DNA of 64,000 bases from positions 24,346,397-24,410,396 of the forward strand of contig CM036758.1 in the NCBI GenBank assembly GCA_020796225.1, given 5' to 3'. Positions 1-10,984 of this stretch are shown here, in pieces (position 1 is the first letter of the stretch; every line of letters starts with the position of its first letter). This stretch comes from Arion vulgaris. Lineage: Eukaryota > Mollusca > Gastropoda > Stylommatophora > Arionidae. The notes beneath the pieces are model-generated. The model did no database searches. It worked only from the letters and a program-made list of their open reading frames with translations, and was not told the DNA's origin. The translations under genes and the position numbers were made by a program.

Positions 1-59
1 GAAAACTGTCTGTCTTACCTGAACTTGTGTTGAGTGTTCCTTTATTTAGTTGGATTGTC

Positions 60-529
60 AGACATGATTATCATACTTGTCCTTGAATGATTGTCAGTCA
101 GTCAAGATTATCATACTTCTCTTAGAATGATTGTCAGTCAGACATGATTATCATACTTCTCTTAGAATGATTGTCAGACAAGATTATCATACTTCTCTTA
201 GAATGATTGTCAGTCAGTCAAGATTATCATACTTCTCTTAGAATGATTGCGTCAGTCAAGATTATCATACTTCTCTTGGAATGATTGTCAGTCAAGATTA
301 TCATACTTCTCTTAGAATGATTCAGTCAGTAAGATCTATCATACTTCTCTTAGAATGATTGTCAGATCAAGATTATCATACTTCTCTTAGAATGATTGTC
401 AGACAAGATTATCATACACTCTTTAGAATGATTGTCAGACAAGATTATCATACTTGTCCTTGAATGATTGTCAGTCAGTCAACATTATCATACTTCTATT
501 AGAATGATTGTCAGTCAGTCAAGATTATC
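60..529. repeat. Tandem array, ~38-46 bp unit (left block)
   Basis: About eleven imperfect copies of a unit built on 'gattatcatacttctctt' followed by 'agaatgattgtcag'. Unit length varies by a few bases through extra 'tcag' steps. It is the same family as the block at 779-1175, but with a different variant ('agaatgatt' here, 'agaccaatt' there). No coding potential. Confidence 0.9.
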
Positions 530-778
530 TTCTTCTTTGCGTTCGTTCTTTACGACCAATTTTAATCACTCTTTGTGATATGTTTGATCTTTGCCAAGAA
601 CGTGTATACGTTGCACATTGGTTTGGTAGGCCCCTAAACACATAGACTTCTACACGCTTAGGACACATGCATCCGATTTCAGCCAAACCTCCTTAGTCGC
701 CTCTTACGACATGCGTGGCAGGTAACAGTGGTTCCATTCTTTGCACCCCAAATTTGGGCCCCGGTAACCACTCAGGCG
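530..778 (+). mobile_element. SINE with conserved central domain, inserted in the tandem array
   Basis: A 249-bp element starting with 'tcttctttgcgttcgttc', containing 'gtcgcctcttacgacatg' and ending 'ccactcaggcg'. It is flanked by a 13-bp direct repeat (517-529 agtcaagattatc; 779-791 agtcaaaattatc), which is the target-site duplication. The same element recurs at 21890-22141 and in part at 10985-11125 (reverse) and 18170-18285. The 'taagaggcgac' core resembles the widely conserved invertebrate SINE central domain often called Nin-DC; that name is from memory and needs a library search. Confidence 0.8.
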
Positions 779-1175
779 AGTCAAAATTATCATACTTGTC
801 CTTGAATGATTGTCAGACAAGATTATCATATTTCTCCTAGACCAATTGTCAGACAAGACTATCATACTTCTCCTAGACCAATTGTCAGACAAGACTATCA
901 TACTTCTCCTAGACCAATTGTCAGACAAGACTATCATACTTCTCCTAGACCAATTGTCAGACAAGACTATCATACTTCTCCTAGACCAATTGTCAGACAA
1001 GACTATTCTATTTTAGGTTACTTCTCCTAGACCAATTGTCAGACAAGACTATCATACTTCTCCTAGACCAATTGTCAGACAAGACTATCATATTTCTCCT
1101 AGACCAATTGTCAGATAAGACTATCATACTTCTCCTAGACCAATTGTCAGACAAGATTATCATACTTGTCCAACG
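779..1175. repeat. Tandem array, 36 bp unit (right block)
   Basis: About ten regular copies of a 36-bp unit containing 'cttctcctagaccaattg' and 'tcagacaagac'. It is more homogeneous than the left block, from which the SINE at 530-778 separates it. Several overlapping short ORFs here are repeat artefacts. Confidence 0.9.
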
Positions 1176-1317
1176 TCGAATGTCAGGGAAAACTATGATT
1201 CTTCCAAACTGTTGGTATGGGCTCAATGAGAATATGTTTTTAGCAGAAATGTTCAAGATATCCACATTCTAGAGAACTCAGTTCTTCTACTTTAACAAAC
1301 GAACATGCTATGCTACT

Positions 1318-1660
1318 ATACTCGCTATGACTATGTCTGCTATGGCTATGTCTGCCTTGACTAAGTCTGCTGTGACTATGACTATGTCTGTTGTAACTAT
1401 GTCTGCTGTGACTATGACTATGTCTGCTATGGCTATGTCTGCTGTAAGTCTGCTGTGACTATGACTAAGTCTGCTGTGACTATGACTGTCTGCTATGACT
1501 ATGTCTGCTATGACTATGTCTGCTATGACTAAGTCTGCTATGACTATGTCTTCTGTGACTATGACTATGTCTGCTATGGCTATGACTAAGTCTGCTATGA
1601 CTAAGTATGCTATGACTATGTCTGTGCATGCACTGACTATGTCTTCTGTTACAACACATT
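1318..1660. repeat. Tandem array 'actatgtctgct'
   Basis: Irregular 12/18-bp repeats of 'gactatgtctgctatg' with indels. Low complexity; no gene seen. Confidence 0.85.
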
Positions 1661-1902
1661 TGAAACCAGTGCCAGAGGCTCTTGCAGATCCATCCAGTAA
1701 GACATGAACTTACTTGTATTGACTTGTCAAACCACAACAAGCCTACATCCCCGTGGAGCAAATGAGCAGCTCTAGATGAAAGGTCAGGGAATGATTTAGG
1801 GTCAAGTACAAGCTGGGGATAGAAATAATACAGAGCTTATAATATAGAATGAGATACTTAGTGATGCAAATCTGTGTCACTGTGTGAATGTGTGTACTGC
1901 AT

Positions 1903-2022
1903 ACAGAACTACTGACTTCAGATACACACAAACAGAACTACTGACTTCAGATACACACAAACAGAACTACTGACTTCAGATACACACAAACAGAACTACT
2001 GACTTCAGATACTCACAAACAG
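1903..2022. repeat. 29 bp tandem repeat, ~4 copies
   Basis: Four near-identical copies of a unit beginning 'acagaactactgacttcag' and ending 'atacacaca'. The surrounding 1660-1900 and 2030-2160 hold nothing recognisable. Confidence 0.85.
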
Positions 2023-2164
2023 TACTGCAGACTCCAAGCACTCGAGTGTCTCCTTGTTCACTCCATGAGAAAAGAAATTATTTCTGGCTTTGGCCCAGGC
2101 TGTTCTATCCTGTGCAGGTTAAGGCTGGGAGCAATCGATCATTATCAGGGATTTCAACTGGGAA

Positions 2165-2700
2165 GTGATATATTTTATAGTGATTAGTCTATAGTGATAT
2201 ACTCTATAGTGATACATTCTATAGTGATATATTCTATAGTGATATATTCTATAGTGATATATTTTATAGTGATATACTTTATAGTGATATTCTATTATAT
2301 TCTAGTGATATATTCTATAGTGATATATTCTATAGTGATATATTCTATAGTGATATATTCTGCAGTGATATATTCTGCAGTGATATATTCTATAGTGATA
2401 TATTCTATAGTGATACATTCTATAGTGATATATTCTATAGTGATAGTATAGCTATATATTTTATATATATTCTGCAGTGATATATTCTATGTTATTCTAG
2501 TGATATATTCTATAGGATATATTCTGCAGTGATATATTCTATAGGATATATTCTTGAGTGATATATTCTATAGTGATATATTCTATAGTGATATATTCTA
2601 TAGTGATATATTCTATAGTATATATTCTATAGTGATATATTTATAGTGATATATTTTATAGCTGATATATTCTGAGGATATATTCTATAATTGATATTTT
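2165..2700. repeat. 15 bp tandem array 'tgatatattctatag', block 1
   Basis: About 35 copies of a 15-bp AT-rich unit, with ctatag/ctgcag variants and frequent small indels. The array and its 3' flank are repeated at 2788-3282. Confidence 0.9.
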
Positions 2701-2787
2701 GATATGACATCATATTTCTGTCAGTGTATATAATCTGAATTGTCTGGATCAATGAATTTCTTATAATTTTATTTACTTCGAGATATA

Positions 2788-3282
2788 TTGCAATGTATAG
2801 CGATATTCTATAGTGATATATTCTGCAGTGATATATTCTATAGCGATATATTCTGCAGTGATATATTCTGCAGTGATATATTCTATAGCGATATATTCTA
2901 TAGTGATATATTCTGCAGTGATATATTCTATAGTGATATATTCTATAGTGATATATTCTATAGTGATATATTCTATAGTGATATATTCTATAGTGATATA
3001 TTCTATAGTGATATATTCTGCAGTGATATATTCTATAGCGATATATTCTATAGTGATATATTCTGCAGTGATATATTCTGCAGTGATATATTCTATAGCG
3101 ATATATTCTATAGTGATATATTCTGCAGTGATATATTCTATAGTGATATATTCTATAGTGATATATTCTATAGTGATATATTCTATAGTGATATATTCTA
3201 TAGTGATATATTCTATAGTGATATATTCTATTGTGATATATTCTATTGTGATATACTTTATAGCGATATATTTTATAATTGA
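2788..3282. repeat. 15 bp tandem array 'tgatatattctatag', block 2
   Basis: 33 near-perfect copies, much cleaner than block 1. Variants carry ctgcag or tagcga. Both blocks are followed by related unique flanks (2690-2800 and 3275-3405; 'gtctggatcaa', 'attttatttactt', 'attgcaatgtatag'), so array and flank duplicated together. The ~160-codon ORFs across this block exist only because 15 is a multiple of three. Confidence 0.92.
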
Positions 3283-3499
3283 TTGCTTGATATGACCATC
3301 ATCATTTCACGTCAGTGTTAAAATCTGAGACTTGTCTGGATCAACTGAACCCTTTCACTCTATAATTTTATTTACTTCCGGACGCATTTATATTGCAATG
3401 TATAGTGAAGCAGCCAGTACACTGGCTTTGCGCTGCCTTGAAAAATAATGCAAGACAGTATATCAGCACAGAGAGAGGAAAGGGTTAAGAGCTCTTACG

Positions 3500-3600
3500 G
3501 TTGGAAAGAATCACATTCCCACTGTAAAAATCGATCACAGGACTACACGCCTATAAAGCAAGTGTACTAACCACTACGCTATCACTACTTTCTTATCTGG
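3500..3600 (-). mobile_element. tRNA-like SINE head fragment
   Basis: Read on the minus strand there is a box-A-like 'tagcgtagtggttagtac' stretch and a later clover-like segment ending near 'gatcgat'. This is the style of the tRNA-derived SINE heads elsewhere in the window. Short and degenerate. Confidence 0.4.
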
Positions 3601-3605
3601 TTGAA

Positions 3606-4110
3606 AAAAAAAGAAATTTGGCCAGTTAGATGTTTTATTTGGCCAGTTAGATGTTTTATTTGGCCAGTTAGATGTTTTATTTGGCCAGTTAGATGTTTTA
3701 TTTGGCCAGTTAGATGTTTTATTTGGCCAGTTAGATGTTTTATTTGGCCAGTTAGATGTTTTATTTGGCCAGTTAAATGTTTTATTTGGCCAGTTAGATG
3801 TTTTATTTGGCCAGTTAGATGTTTTATTTGGCCAGTTAGATGTTTTATTTGGCCAGTTAGATGTTTTATTTGGCCAGTTAGATGTTTTATTTGGCCAGAG
3901 ATGTTTTATTTGGCCAGTAGATGTTTTATTTGGACATAGAGTTTAGCTAAAGGCAGTTAGATGCTTTTATTGGTCCATTCAGATGTCTATTGGCTCAGCT
4001 TAGAATGTACTCCATTTGGCCAGTTAGATGTTTTATTGAGTTAGATGTTTTATTTGGCCAGTTAGATGTTTTATTTGGCCAGTTAGATGTTTTATTTGGC
4101 AGAAAATATT
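3606..4110. repeat. 21 bp tandem array 'tggccagttagatgtttta'
   Basis: Roughly 20 copies; the first 14 are almost identical, then decay with deletions after 3890. Period 21 creates a spurious 112-codon ORF with a WPVRCFI repeat. Confidence 0.92.
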
Positions 4111-4249
4111 TTAACATGAATGGTGAGTGGACATTCTCTGGACATCTATCTCCAGCAATCTCATCCATATAACAAAACTGATAAGATAGTGCTTTGATAG
4201 AGAGTTGAGATTGGCTTTATTTCTCTAAATGAAAATTGTGGTATGTACT

Positions 4250-4475
4250 TTACAGGATGTCGCTATCAACCACAGTAAACAAGTCATTGATTTTCTAGGC
4301 ACCATTTATACGTTCAGTAGTTTGTTATTGCTTTCTGAATGGTGAGGTCTATTTTTACCGTTAGTAAAAATCAGCGGAACAAATTTGCTTTCAAATTGCC
4401 GCCGCAGAGTTTGAACAGGTACTCTTGGGTTGTGATCGAGCTCACTACCGCTAAACAGAGACTAAATCCAAACAA
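4250..4475 (-). mobile_element. SINE, minus orientation (family with 'caatggcaaactactgaacg')
   Basis: Shares 'tatacgttcagtagtttg', 'gaggtctattttta' and a tRNA-like head ('tagcggtagtgagctcgatc' on minus) with copies at 46080-46275 (+) and 62870-63085 (-). Head is at the right end, body to the left. Confidence 0.7.
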
Positions 4476-4720
4476 TTAACCAATGAACTAAAAAATGGCT
4501 GTTGCCATGGCAATGTCAACATACACTATGTTATAACATTGGAGTACATTTCACAATCAGGTCTTTGCCCTGGCTAGACAACAAACCTACATAATTTCAA
4601 CAATGACAACAGATTTTAACACAGACAGCACACAATGTTACATGGCAACCCAATCAAATGAACAACACACAACTTATGTTCACCAAAACATATTCACAAA
4701 TACAACACGTGTATAATTAC

Positions 4721-4850
4721 GTAATCTGGCATCTGCATCTTCTATAATCCACTCAAACTGTTTCTCCAAGTTGCTGGGAGAGACTAACCGACCGCTCCTA
4801 TCTATGATGTCCACCTTGTACATCAGACCCTGCCTGCTCACTACTACATG
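4721..4850 (-). CDS. CPT1: CPT1-like exon 9 (residues ~328-370)
   Basis: The exon opens after 'tttacag' at 4851 and reads HVVVSRQGLMYKVDIID then RSGRLVSPSNLEKQFEWI, ending in DADARL. Carnitine acyltransferases have this beta-strand block after the IPG.E.D motif: 'H..V...G..Y...+....G+++....+E.Q...I++D'. The donor is 'ttac|gtaatt' at 4720. Phase 0 in (from exon 8, ending SAKQSQ), one base left over at the end. The next exon was not found in 1-4700, which is almost all tandem repeat, so the gene continues off the left edge. The catalytic His would come later. Confidence 0.85.
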
Positions 4851-4919
4851 CTGTAAACAGAAATAGTTCATGCCACATATCATCAGCAGTAACAACTTAT
4901 CATCTCCTCAGTTATCTAC

Positions 4920-5145
4920 AGGTGTTCTGTCCACTGCAATCAGAGTTGGCACTTATTTCTTGATCTACCTCTTATTCAAGTGTGTTTTGTGCTTGACTGC
5001 AATCAGAGTTGGCCAGCTAGTATTTCGATCTACCTCTATCTACAAGTTGTTCTTGCTGACTGCAATCAGATTGCGTCACTGTATTTCTTGATCTACTCAG
5101 TATTAAAGTGTGTTTTGTGCTTGACTGCAGTCAGAGTTGGCATCA
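4920..5145. repeat. Degenerate ~58 bp tandem repeat
   Basis: Four imperfect copies combining 'ctgcaatcagagttgg' with 'tttcttgatctacct' and 'aagtgtgttttgtgcttg'. The following 5150-5760 shows no gene, array or recognisable element. Confidence 0.7.
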
Positions 5146-5849
5146 GTTTTCGTTCTTAGGAAAGGTGAAAATTAGTATCTGTTGACGGCCCATAGAACAC
5201 ACAAGCCACCCCACCTCCCAGAAATTTAAAATGGGAAACTGAACACTAGGTCAAATTCTAATTGACCTCTGGTCCCTATAGGGAGTCCATTTTTCTCATC
5301 CTATGTAGGGTGACCCTGATTTAAAAAACATGCAGAAACCAGATGTGCTGGCTTATGGGTCTGTAAGCCCTAACTGTAAGTCCTAATTAGCAGAACAAAC
5401 TCACTCTGTAAGACACAGATCACATATTAGCCATAACGAGTGATTTAACAAGTGGTTGGTGTAGAGCGAATGAAGAAAAATAAGATGTCTACCTCTGTAT
5501 CCATGGCAACTTCTTCCTCTTTCCCTTGTACATGAACTGACAAAGAAGACAATGGGTGACATGTCTTATTGTGTCTTGTAGGTAAACAACAACATCATGA
5601 CACCATATTCTGTCTTATAATCAACACTTACAGGCTGTCTCGATTCTGAACAACACTGTACATCTCTGTATCCACTGTTTTCTACTATGCTGTCATTAGT
5701 CTGTCTTTCTTTAGCTTGCCTCTGGAGTTTACTGTCATAGTTTCTTCATTGCTTCTGAGAATGTGCTATATCTAGTTCACTGTCGTATGTGCTATATCCA
5801 GTTCACTGTCGTATGTAAGAACCTACACGTCTATGATAGTGTATACAGT

Positions 5850-6360
5850 AGAGAAGTCCTCATAAGAGCAAAGATCCCAAGAGTCAACACCCAGTTACAG
5901 AAAGCCCAAGTGAGATGGGCTGGTCACGTTGCTCAGATGCCTGATAAACGCATCCCAAAACAGTTGATGTATGACGAACTTGAAGGAGGCAGACGTTCTG
6001 CTGGTGGACAGAAAAATGCTTTAAAGACACTCTTACAGTGTCTCTGAAATGCTTCGACATAGACACCACATGCTGGAAATACCTGGCGCAAGATCGCCAA
6101 ATGTGGCACTGTAAAAACACAAGAGGAACCCGCATAGCTGTGAATCATCATGCAGAGAAAACGAGCTGCGCGAAAAGACAGAACACACAACATCCACATC
6201 TCTAACCTTGATCATGTATGCCCCACCTGTAGTAGGGGATTGCATTCTAGGATTGGATTCTACAGTCATCTCCGCACACACCAGAGAGGTGCAGCAGCAC
6301 ACGTCTGAGACTGTTGTCATCATCGCTTGCAATGGATGGCTATATATTACAGTATAACAA
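5850..6360 (+). mobile_element. LINE 3' fragment (C-terminal RT-element remnant)
   Basis: Frame-broken coding for the C-terminal tail of a non-LTR element: 'VLIRAKIP..', 'QVRWAGHVAQMPDKRIPKQL', 'DELEGGRRSAGGQK', then a C2H2-like end 'CPTC..GF.SRIGFYSHLRTH'. Related pieces lie at 24465-24700 and 41320-41480. Several frame changes; not functional. Confidence 0.75.
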
Positions 6361-6534
6361 CTTAACAAACTGGAGACTGGAAGCATCTAATGATATCTGT
6401 AGGTGCAACTCACCAAATGCCAGAAATGTAAAATCAGTCACACAGTAACAAATACCCATTAAAACAAGTCAAAGACTATATATCTAGGGAGTATTTTTTG
6501 AGCAAATGGAAGAATAACTTACAAAATGCAACAT

Positions 6535-7010
6535 AGATACAATAAATCAAATTAAATCATAGGAAAAATGGCACCAATTTTGAAATGCGCATATGTCACC
6601 ATGATCACTAAAAGAGCATTGTTCAACACACTATTTCTCCCAACATTATACTATCAGTGCCAAACTTGGACACTGATTTTAAAAAATAGAAGAAAACTAG
6701 TCACGAGTGAGATGAAGTGTCTATGCAGAATGCTGGGAGTAACAAGAAGAAACTGGTTTAGAAATGAAGACATCAGGAAAAAAGTGGTACAACATCGATA
6801 CTGAACTTCATCAAGAAACAACAAATTAAATAGTGCGACCATATAAGTAGATTACTTCAAAGAGCAATGTTACTCTGACACAGTGGATACAAAGCAAAAG
6901 GCAATCCATTCAAAAGTTGGACCTAAGAGATAACAGAGGCAATGAAAAACAGTTTATGAAGAGCCCTGTATAGAAGTCTCTCCTTTTCCTGTGAGGCAAA
7001 ACAGGATTAG
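6535..7010 (+). mobile_element. LINE 3' fragment
   Basis: Encodes 'MAPILK...ALFNTLFLPTLYYQCQTW' and 'MLGVTRRNWFRNEDIRKKV', the C-terminal region of a non-LTR retroelement. The same element occurs at 18650-19300 and 36535-36960. Interrupted by stops. Confidence 0.75.
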
Positions 7011-7125
7011 AGAAAAAAAAGAAGAAAGAAAGAACACAGTTATACCCAAATCTCCTTATTGTTATGTTTTCACACAGACTGTCAAACCTACAGGTACTCA
7101 GGTATCTTGGAATAACAAAGTTTAC

Positions 7126-7180
7126 CTGTGACTGCTTGGCTGAGTAGTGAACCGATGTGTCAATCTCTTCACCAGGTATC
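7126..7180 (-). CDS. CPT1: CPT1-like exon 8 (residues ~309-327)
   Basis: A 55-base exon between 'tatattcag' and 'gtaaact'. With the two bases carried from exon 7 it reads RIPGEEIDTSVHYSAKQSQ. The 'R.PG.E.D' motif is diagnostic of carnitine acyltransferases, where it follows the substrate-tunnel segment coded by exon 7; the family usually continues '..H..DS+H..V', which here spans into exon 9. Phases agree on both sides (1 + 54 bases). Short, but strongly supported by motif and position. Confidence 0.85.
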
Positions 7181-7329
7181 CTGAATATAAGAATATTGGA
7201 AAGCACAACAGTCAGTTTGAAAACAACCTGGGAATTACGAACTCAAATGTTACATGTATCAAACAGTTTATTGATATAATGAGCAGTAACCAAAGATGTC
7301 AGGCAGCTTTGAATAGGTACTGGTAACAG

Positions 7330-7940
7330 AAGGTGTCTGGCATAAAATATCAGATGTCAGGCAGTTAATTTAGGTGGCAGTCAGTAACATGAGGTGGTAG
7401 CTAGTAATCAGGGTGGTAGTCAGTAACACAGGGTGGTAGCTAGTAACAGGTGGCAGTCAGTAACAGAGAGTGGCAGTCAGTAACAGAGGTGGCAGCAGTA
7501 ACAGAGGGTGGCAGTCGTAACAGAGGTTGGCAGCCAGTAACTAGGTGGTAGCCATAACAGAGGGTGGAGTCAGTAACAGAGGGTGGCAGTCGTAACAGAG
7601 GGTGGCAGTCGGTAACAGAGGGTGGCAGTCAGTAACAGAGGGTGGCAGACAGGCTAATTAAGGTGGCAGCCAGCAAGACAGTTTAATAAGGTGGCAGCCA
7701 GTAACAGAGGGTAGTAGTCAGTAACAGAGGGTGGTAGTCAGTAACACAGGGTGTCAGACAGGTTAATATAGCTGGCAGTCAGTAACAGGGGGTGGCAGTC
7801 AGTAACAGAGGGTGGCAGACAGGCTAACTTAGGTGGCAGCCAGTAAGACAGTTTAATTAGGTGGCAGCCAGTAACAAAAGGTGGAAGTCTGTAACACAGG
7901 GTGTCATAAAGGGTAACTTAGGTATCAGTCAGTAAAAGAA
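7330..7940. repeat. ~20 bp tandem array 'ggtggcagtcagtaacagag'
   Basis: About 28 imperfect copies with many single-base deletions and longer variants ('gacaggctaatta'). Lies in the intron between CPT1 exons 7 and 8. Confidence 0.85.
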
Positions 7941-8084
7941 TGTTTCAAAACAAACTTAAGTGACAGTTTTCCCTATGGACCAGTCAGAACATAGAGACTC
8001 TGGGACAAAAACAAATAACTGACCCAGTGGTAGTGAACACACTTAAGCACTGGAACAAAGGACACAGGAATAATAGCACACATA

Positions 8085-8690
8085 GAGGTCTCTCTGGCAA
8101 AGTGGTCAAGCTATTTGCCCTGTATTCCAAATATGATTAGTTTGAATCCAGATAGCTGTTCAGTTCATGGGTGCTTTTTCCAGAGAGATCCCTAGGATTG
8201 TTGCAGCCACTACAGAGTTCATGGGTGCTTTATCCAGAGAGATCCCTAGGATTGTTGCAGCCACTACAGAGTTCATGGGTGCTTTTTCCAGAGAGATCCC
8301 TAGGATTGTTGCAGCCACTACAGAGTTCGGGCTTTGTCAATACACTCGACAGGTGGGGTGTGATTTCTTCGGAGAGGAGTCGAGCCATATGGAGAAACCC
8401 GGTGCAATGAAGTCAATCTTTGGCCTTTAAACGTTTTTCTTAAGTCAAAATTTTCGGATGAGCCTGTCCTATCTTCTTTTTTCTTTTCTCGACTCCATTT
8501 TTGCCTCACAGCATCAGAATAAGAATAGATTTCTAGAACATGCTTTTGTGATCGCGTCATAAACAGTGTTTTAACCGCCTCTTTTATATCTGAGGTCCAC
8601 ATTTTGCCTGTCCTATATGTATTGCATTCCCATTCTTTGCACAAATCACAAAGAGTGATTAACTTGGTTGATAAGAATGACCACAAAGAA
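8085..8690 (+). mobile_element. tRNA-derived SINE with internal 57-bp triplication
   Basis: A tRNA-like head ('tctggcaaagtggtcaagc' ... box-B-like 'gtttgaatcc') at 8090-8150 leads into a body with 'gagatccctaggattg' and 'gagccatatggagaaac', then a tail shared with 63460-63860 ('atctgaggtccacatttt'). Between 8165 and 8330 a 57-bp segment starting 'ttcatgggtgctt' is present three times in tandem. Related bodies: 22840-22970, 32745-32905 (minus), 51740-51960. Confidence 0.7.
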
Positions 8691-8749
8691 GAAGAAGAAG
8701 AAATATCTTTCTATGAGAAATTGAACAGGGGCATAAACAACTAACTGAC

Positions 8750-8878
8750 CTTGTTGTGGAAAACACTCTCCTGTACTGCGACATGCATGTTGGAATAAAT
8801 TTCTTGATGAGCATAGGCTGGAAGTCTTCAGAGAGCAGTTGTTCCCTGACCAGGAGGAACTGATATAACGTTCGCGCC
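8750..8878 (-). CDS. CPT1: CPT1-like exon 7 (residues ~266-309)
   Basis: The exon starts after 'gttcttccag' and ends before 'gtcagtta'. It reads ARTLYQFLLVREQLLSEDFQ, then PMLIKKFIPTCMSQYRRVF and STTR. This aligns with the CPT1 block 'A.NAIHA+LLYRR.L+REE++P', then 'P+CS.Q+ER+FNT+R'. The segment lines the carnitine/acyl-CoA tunnel entrance in the family. Phase is 1 base in and 2 bases out, matching exons 6 and 8. The sequence is clearly divergent from vertebrate CPT1, but length and spacing are kept with no gap. Confidence 0.86.
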
Positions 8879-9139
8879 CTGGAAGAACAACACATGATAC
8901 TGATTGATACTGATGATAGTCATTCTTCTTCTTCTTCTTCTTGTCTCATGTGTTCTGCTACTACAGTTTTGGATGTCTTACAAACCATAGCACCATGGTG
9001 ATTTAATGTGTGACAAGTCCTTTAGTTTTGTGCTGTAACTTTCTATGTGTCATTGCTTATTAAAAAACGTTTTTAGTGTGGTCAGCAGTATTGCCAAAAG
9101 TCTTGTCAAAAATGCTGATATATCAGGAGTATTGTTTCA

Positions 9140-9300
9140 CTAAGAGGGTTGCTGTGTTCTTATTGTTGCTATGTAAGAAGTGTTGTTATGTCAGAGGTGT
9201 TGCTATGTTAGAGGTGTTGCTATATCAGAAGTGTTGCTATGTCAGAAGTGTTGCTATGTCAGAAGTGACTGTTTAGTACATTGTATTATGTTATGCCAGG
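9140..9300. repeat. ~18 bp repeat 'tgttgctatgtcagaagtg'
   Basis: Eight imperfect copies. The 9310-9600 stretch next to it is not repetitive, but no supported exon is seen there (a 64-codon ORF on each strand lacks splice context and motifs). Confidence 0.75.
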
Positions 9301-9602
9301 AGTGTTGCCCTGATGATTACATGTCCTGATCTAACCCGTGTGTTGAAAGTGTCATCGCTGGAGGACTTACACAGCAGCTGTAGTGTAACTATTCTGAATT
9401 ATCCAACAACCATGAAAGCATGTGTACCAATTTTTCATCATGGCATACTAGGAAATTGGCTGTACCAGGGAATGAATCCTGTATGGTGGTGAATGAATCT
9501 AACACACTGCTTCTATGTCTCCCAGCTTTCACAATAGCTAACTTGAGATGGGACAAGGAGATTATGAGAGCTAAAATGACCATTGGTCAAGATAAAACTT
9601 AC

Positions 9603-9707
9603 CGTGCACACTGATGTAATGTTGGAATCCAATAGCAATGGTCCATGATGTAATAGTTACTGTTGATAGGTAGAGAGTTACGGTTCTTCAGGTAGACATA
9701 CTTCTCC
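9603..9707 (-). CDS. CPT1: CPT1-like exon 6 (residues ~231-266)
   Basis: The exon lies between 'gctgtttccag' and 'gtaagttt'. It reads EKYVYLKNRNSLPINSNYYI, then MDHCYWIPTLHQCA. The family has 'WEEYIYLRGR.P+MVNSNYYAMD.....T..QAAR'. The 'NSNYY' motif is one of the best-conserved points of CPT1. One base completes the Trp codon from exon 5 and two bases carry into exon 7, so phases agree. This exon is strong evidence for CPT1 rather than the shorter peroxisomal carnitine acyltransferases. Confidence 0.92.
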
Positions 9708-9828
9708 CTGGAAACAGCAACAGAAAACAAGAGTTACAATTCTTCATAGAAGCAGCAATAATAAACAAAGATATCAATCTATGAGGAGACAGTAAAAACA
9801 AACAAAGATATAATACTAGTATACTTCT

Positions 9829-10220
9829 TCTGCGTTCTCACTAGATTGGGATCTTGGATTCTCTAATAAAGGCAGCCGTCTGCCTCAGATTATCAGCCAA
9901 ACCATACAGTTTGTCTTGGATGCTGGTGTAAGTGGGCCACCTCTTTCTTCGCAAGTCTGCATACTGGGGGCAGTTCTGTAGGATATAATTCCTATGATTT
10001 CTGCTTACCCGTTTGTGTTGACCTCTTCCTGCATTAAGTTTTGGACACCCTTGTGATGGTAGGTCTGACATTCTTACTGCGTGGCTAAATCTCCAAGGCA
10101 GATCGGCGACCATAGAATGTGTTATCCCATTCCTCATTGTGATGGGTCGTTACACCATGTTATGGCCTTACGCCTGGTGCATTCATTTTCTGCAAAGCAT
10201 TTGTTTTGGGTTAGCATTCC
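9829..10220 (-). mobile_element. LINE 3' end fragment
   Basis: The minus strand encodes 'RFSHAVRMSDLPSQG', 'RNHRNYILQNCPQYADLR' and '..WPTYTSIQDKLYG' to 'TAAFIRES', the last part of a non-LTR ORF2, followed by a (cttctt)-type terminus. Copies: 11125-11440 (+, feeding the 87-bp array) and 60775-61180 (-). Confidence 0.75.
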
Positions 10221-10329
10221 CTATAATACTAGTATAAGGAGACATAACAATGAGAACAGCATACAAGAGATATGTGTTGGGGGCTTGCTATGTATCATAT
10301 TATACAAGTATTGCTGAAAAACACTAGGG

Positions 10330-10600
10330 AAAGTGTGACTTGAAAAAAAAAACCCACCAAAACACTGTCATTACTGTCTGTAATACCACCTTTTGAATGG
10401 TGTAGGCTGGGAGGGACATGAGCCTGTGGAATTTAATGGCTGCATAACTAGTGCCGTTGCAGCGAAACTGTTCAGGCTAGGATGTTTTCTTTATACCCTC
10501 AACAGAAAAAATCTCCTTGGCCTTACCGTGGATTGAACTCGGGTCTCCTGTATGGGAGCCATGCTCTAATTTATTCTGCCAGACGCTCCACTGTGACTAA
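10330..10600. other. No recognised gene; possible SINE debris
   Basis: Non-array sequence with a tRNA-like reverse segment near 10520-10600 ('ttgaactcgggtctcc', 'ggagccatgctctaa'). No exon with splice sites and family similarity was found. Confidence 0.35.
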
Positions 10601-10960
10601 AATTTGTAAATCTTAAACTCATTAATAGAAGGGATTTTCTACTTCTGCGATCAACTTCTGCTATGCTACTACTCCAGTATGTTTCATAAACAGGGCGGTG
10701 CGCTTGAGGTCTTCACCTGTCCCCCATAGTTTGTTTTGTAGGGTTGTTTCTGTTGACCAGTTTTCCATTCCTCACATTGCTCAGGCTGTGGCAGTCTTGC
10801 AGGTTATGCTCTGTGGACTGCTTTAGTGCTCCACATGTGCAGGTAGCCGAGTATCTGAGACCCATTCTATGGAAGTGTGCTCTGAGACTGCAGGGTCCTG
10901 TTTTAAGTCTGGAGACTGTGGTCAGAGCTTTTCTGTTTATTGTATTAATAAATAGTGTCT
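10600..10960 (-). mobile_element. LINE 3' fragment (jockey/I-like C terminus)
   Basis: The minus strand encodes 'SLRAHFHRMGLRYSATCTCG' then 'QSTEHNLQDCHSL', the Cys-rich tail that follows RNase H in jockey/I-type elements. Truncated and out of frame in places. Confidence 0.65.
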
Positions 10961-10984
10961 AAAGCAGAAGTATTAACTTCACGC

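Noticed and set aside
9389..9583. 64-codon minus ORF as a possible CPT1 exon
   Set aside because: No family similarity, and exons 6 and 7 already join in phase on either side.
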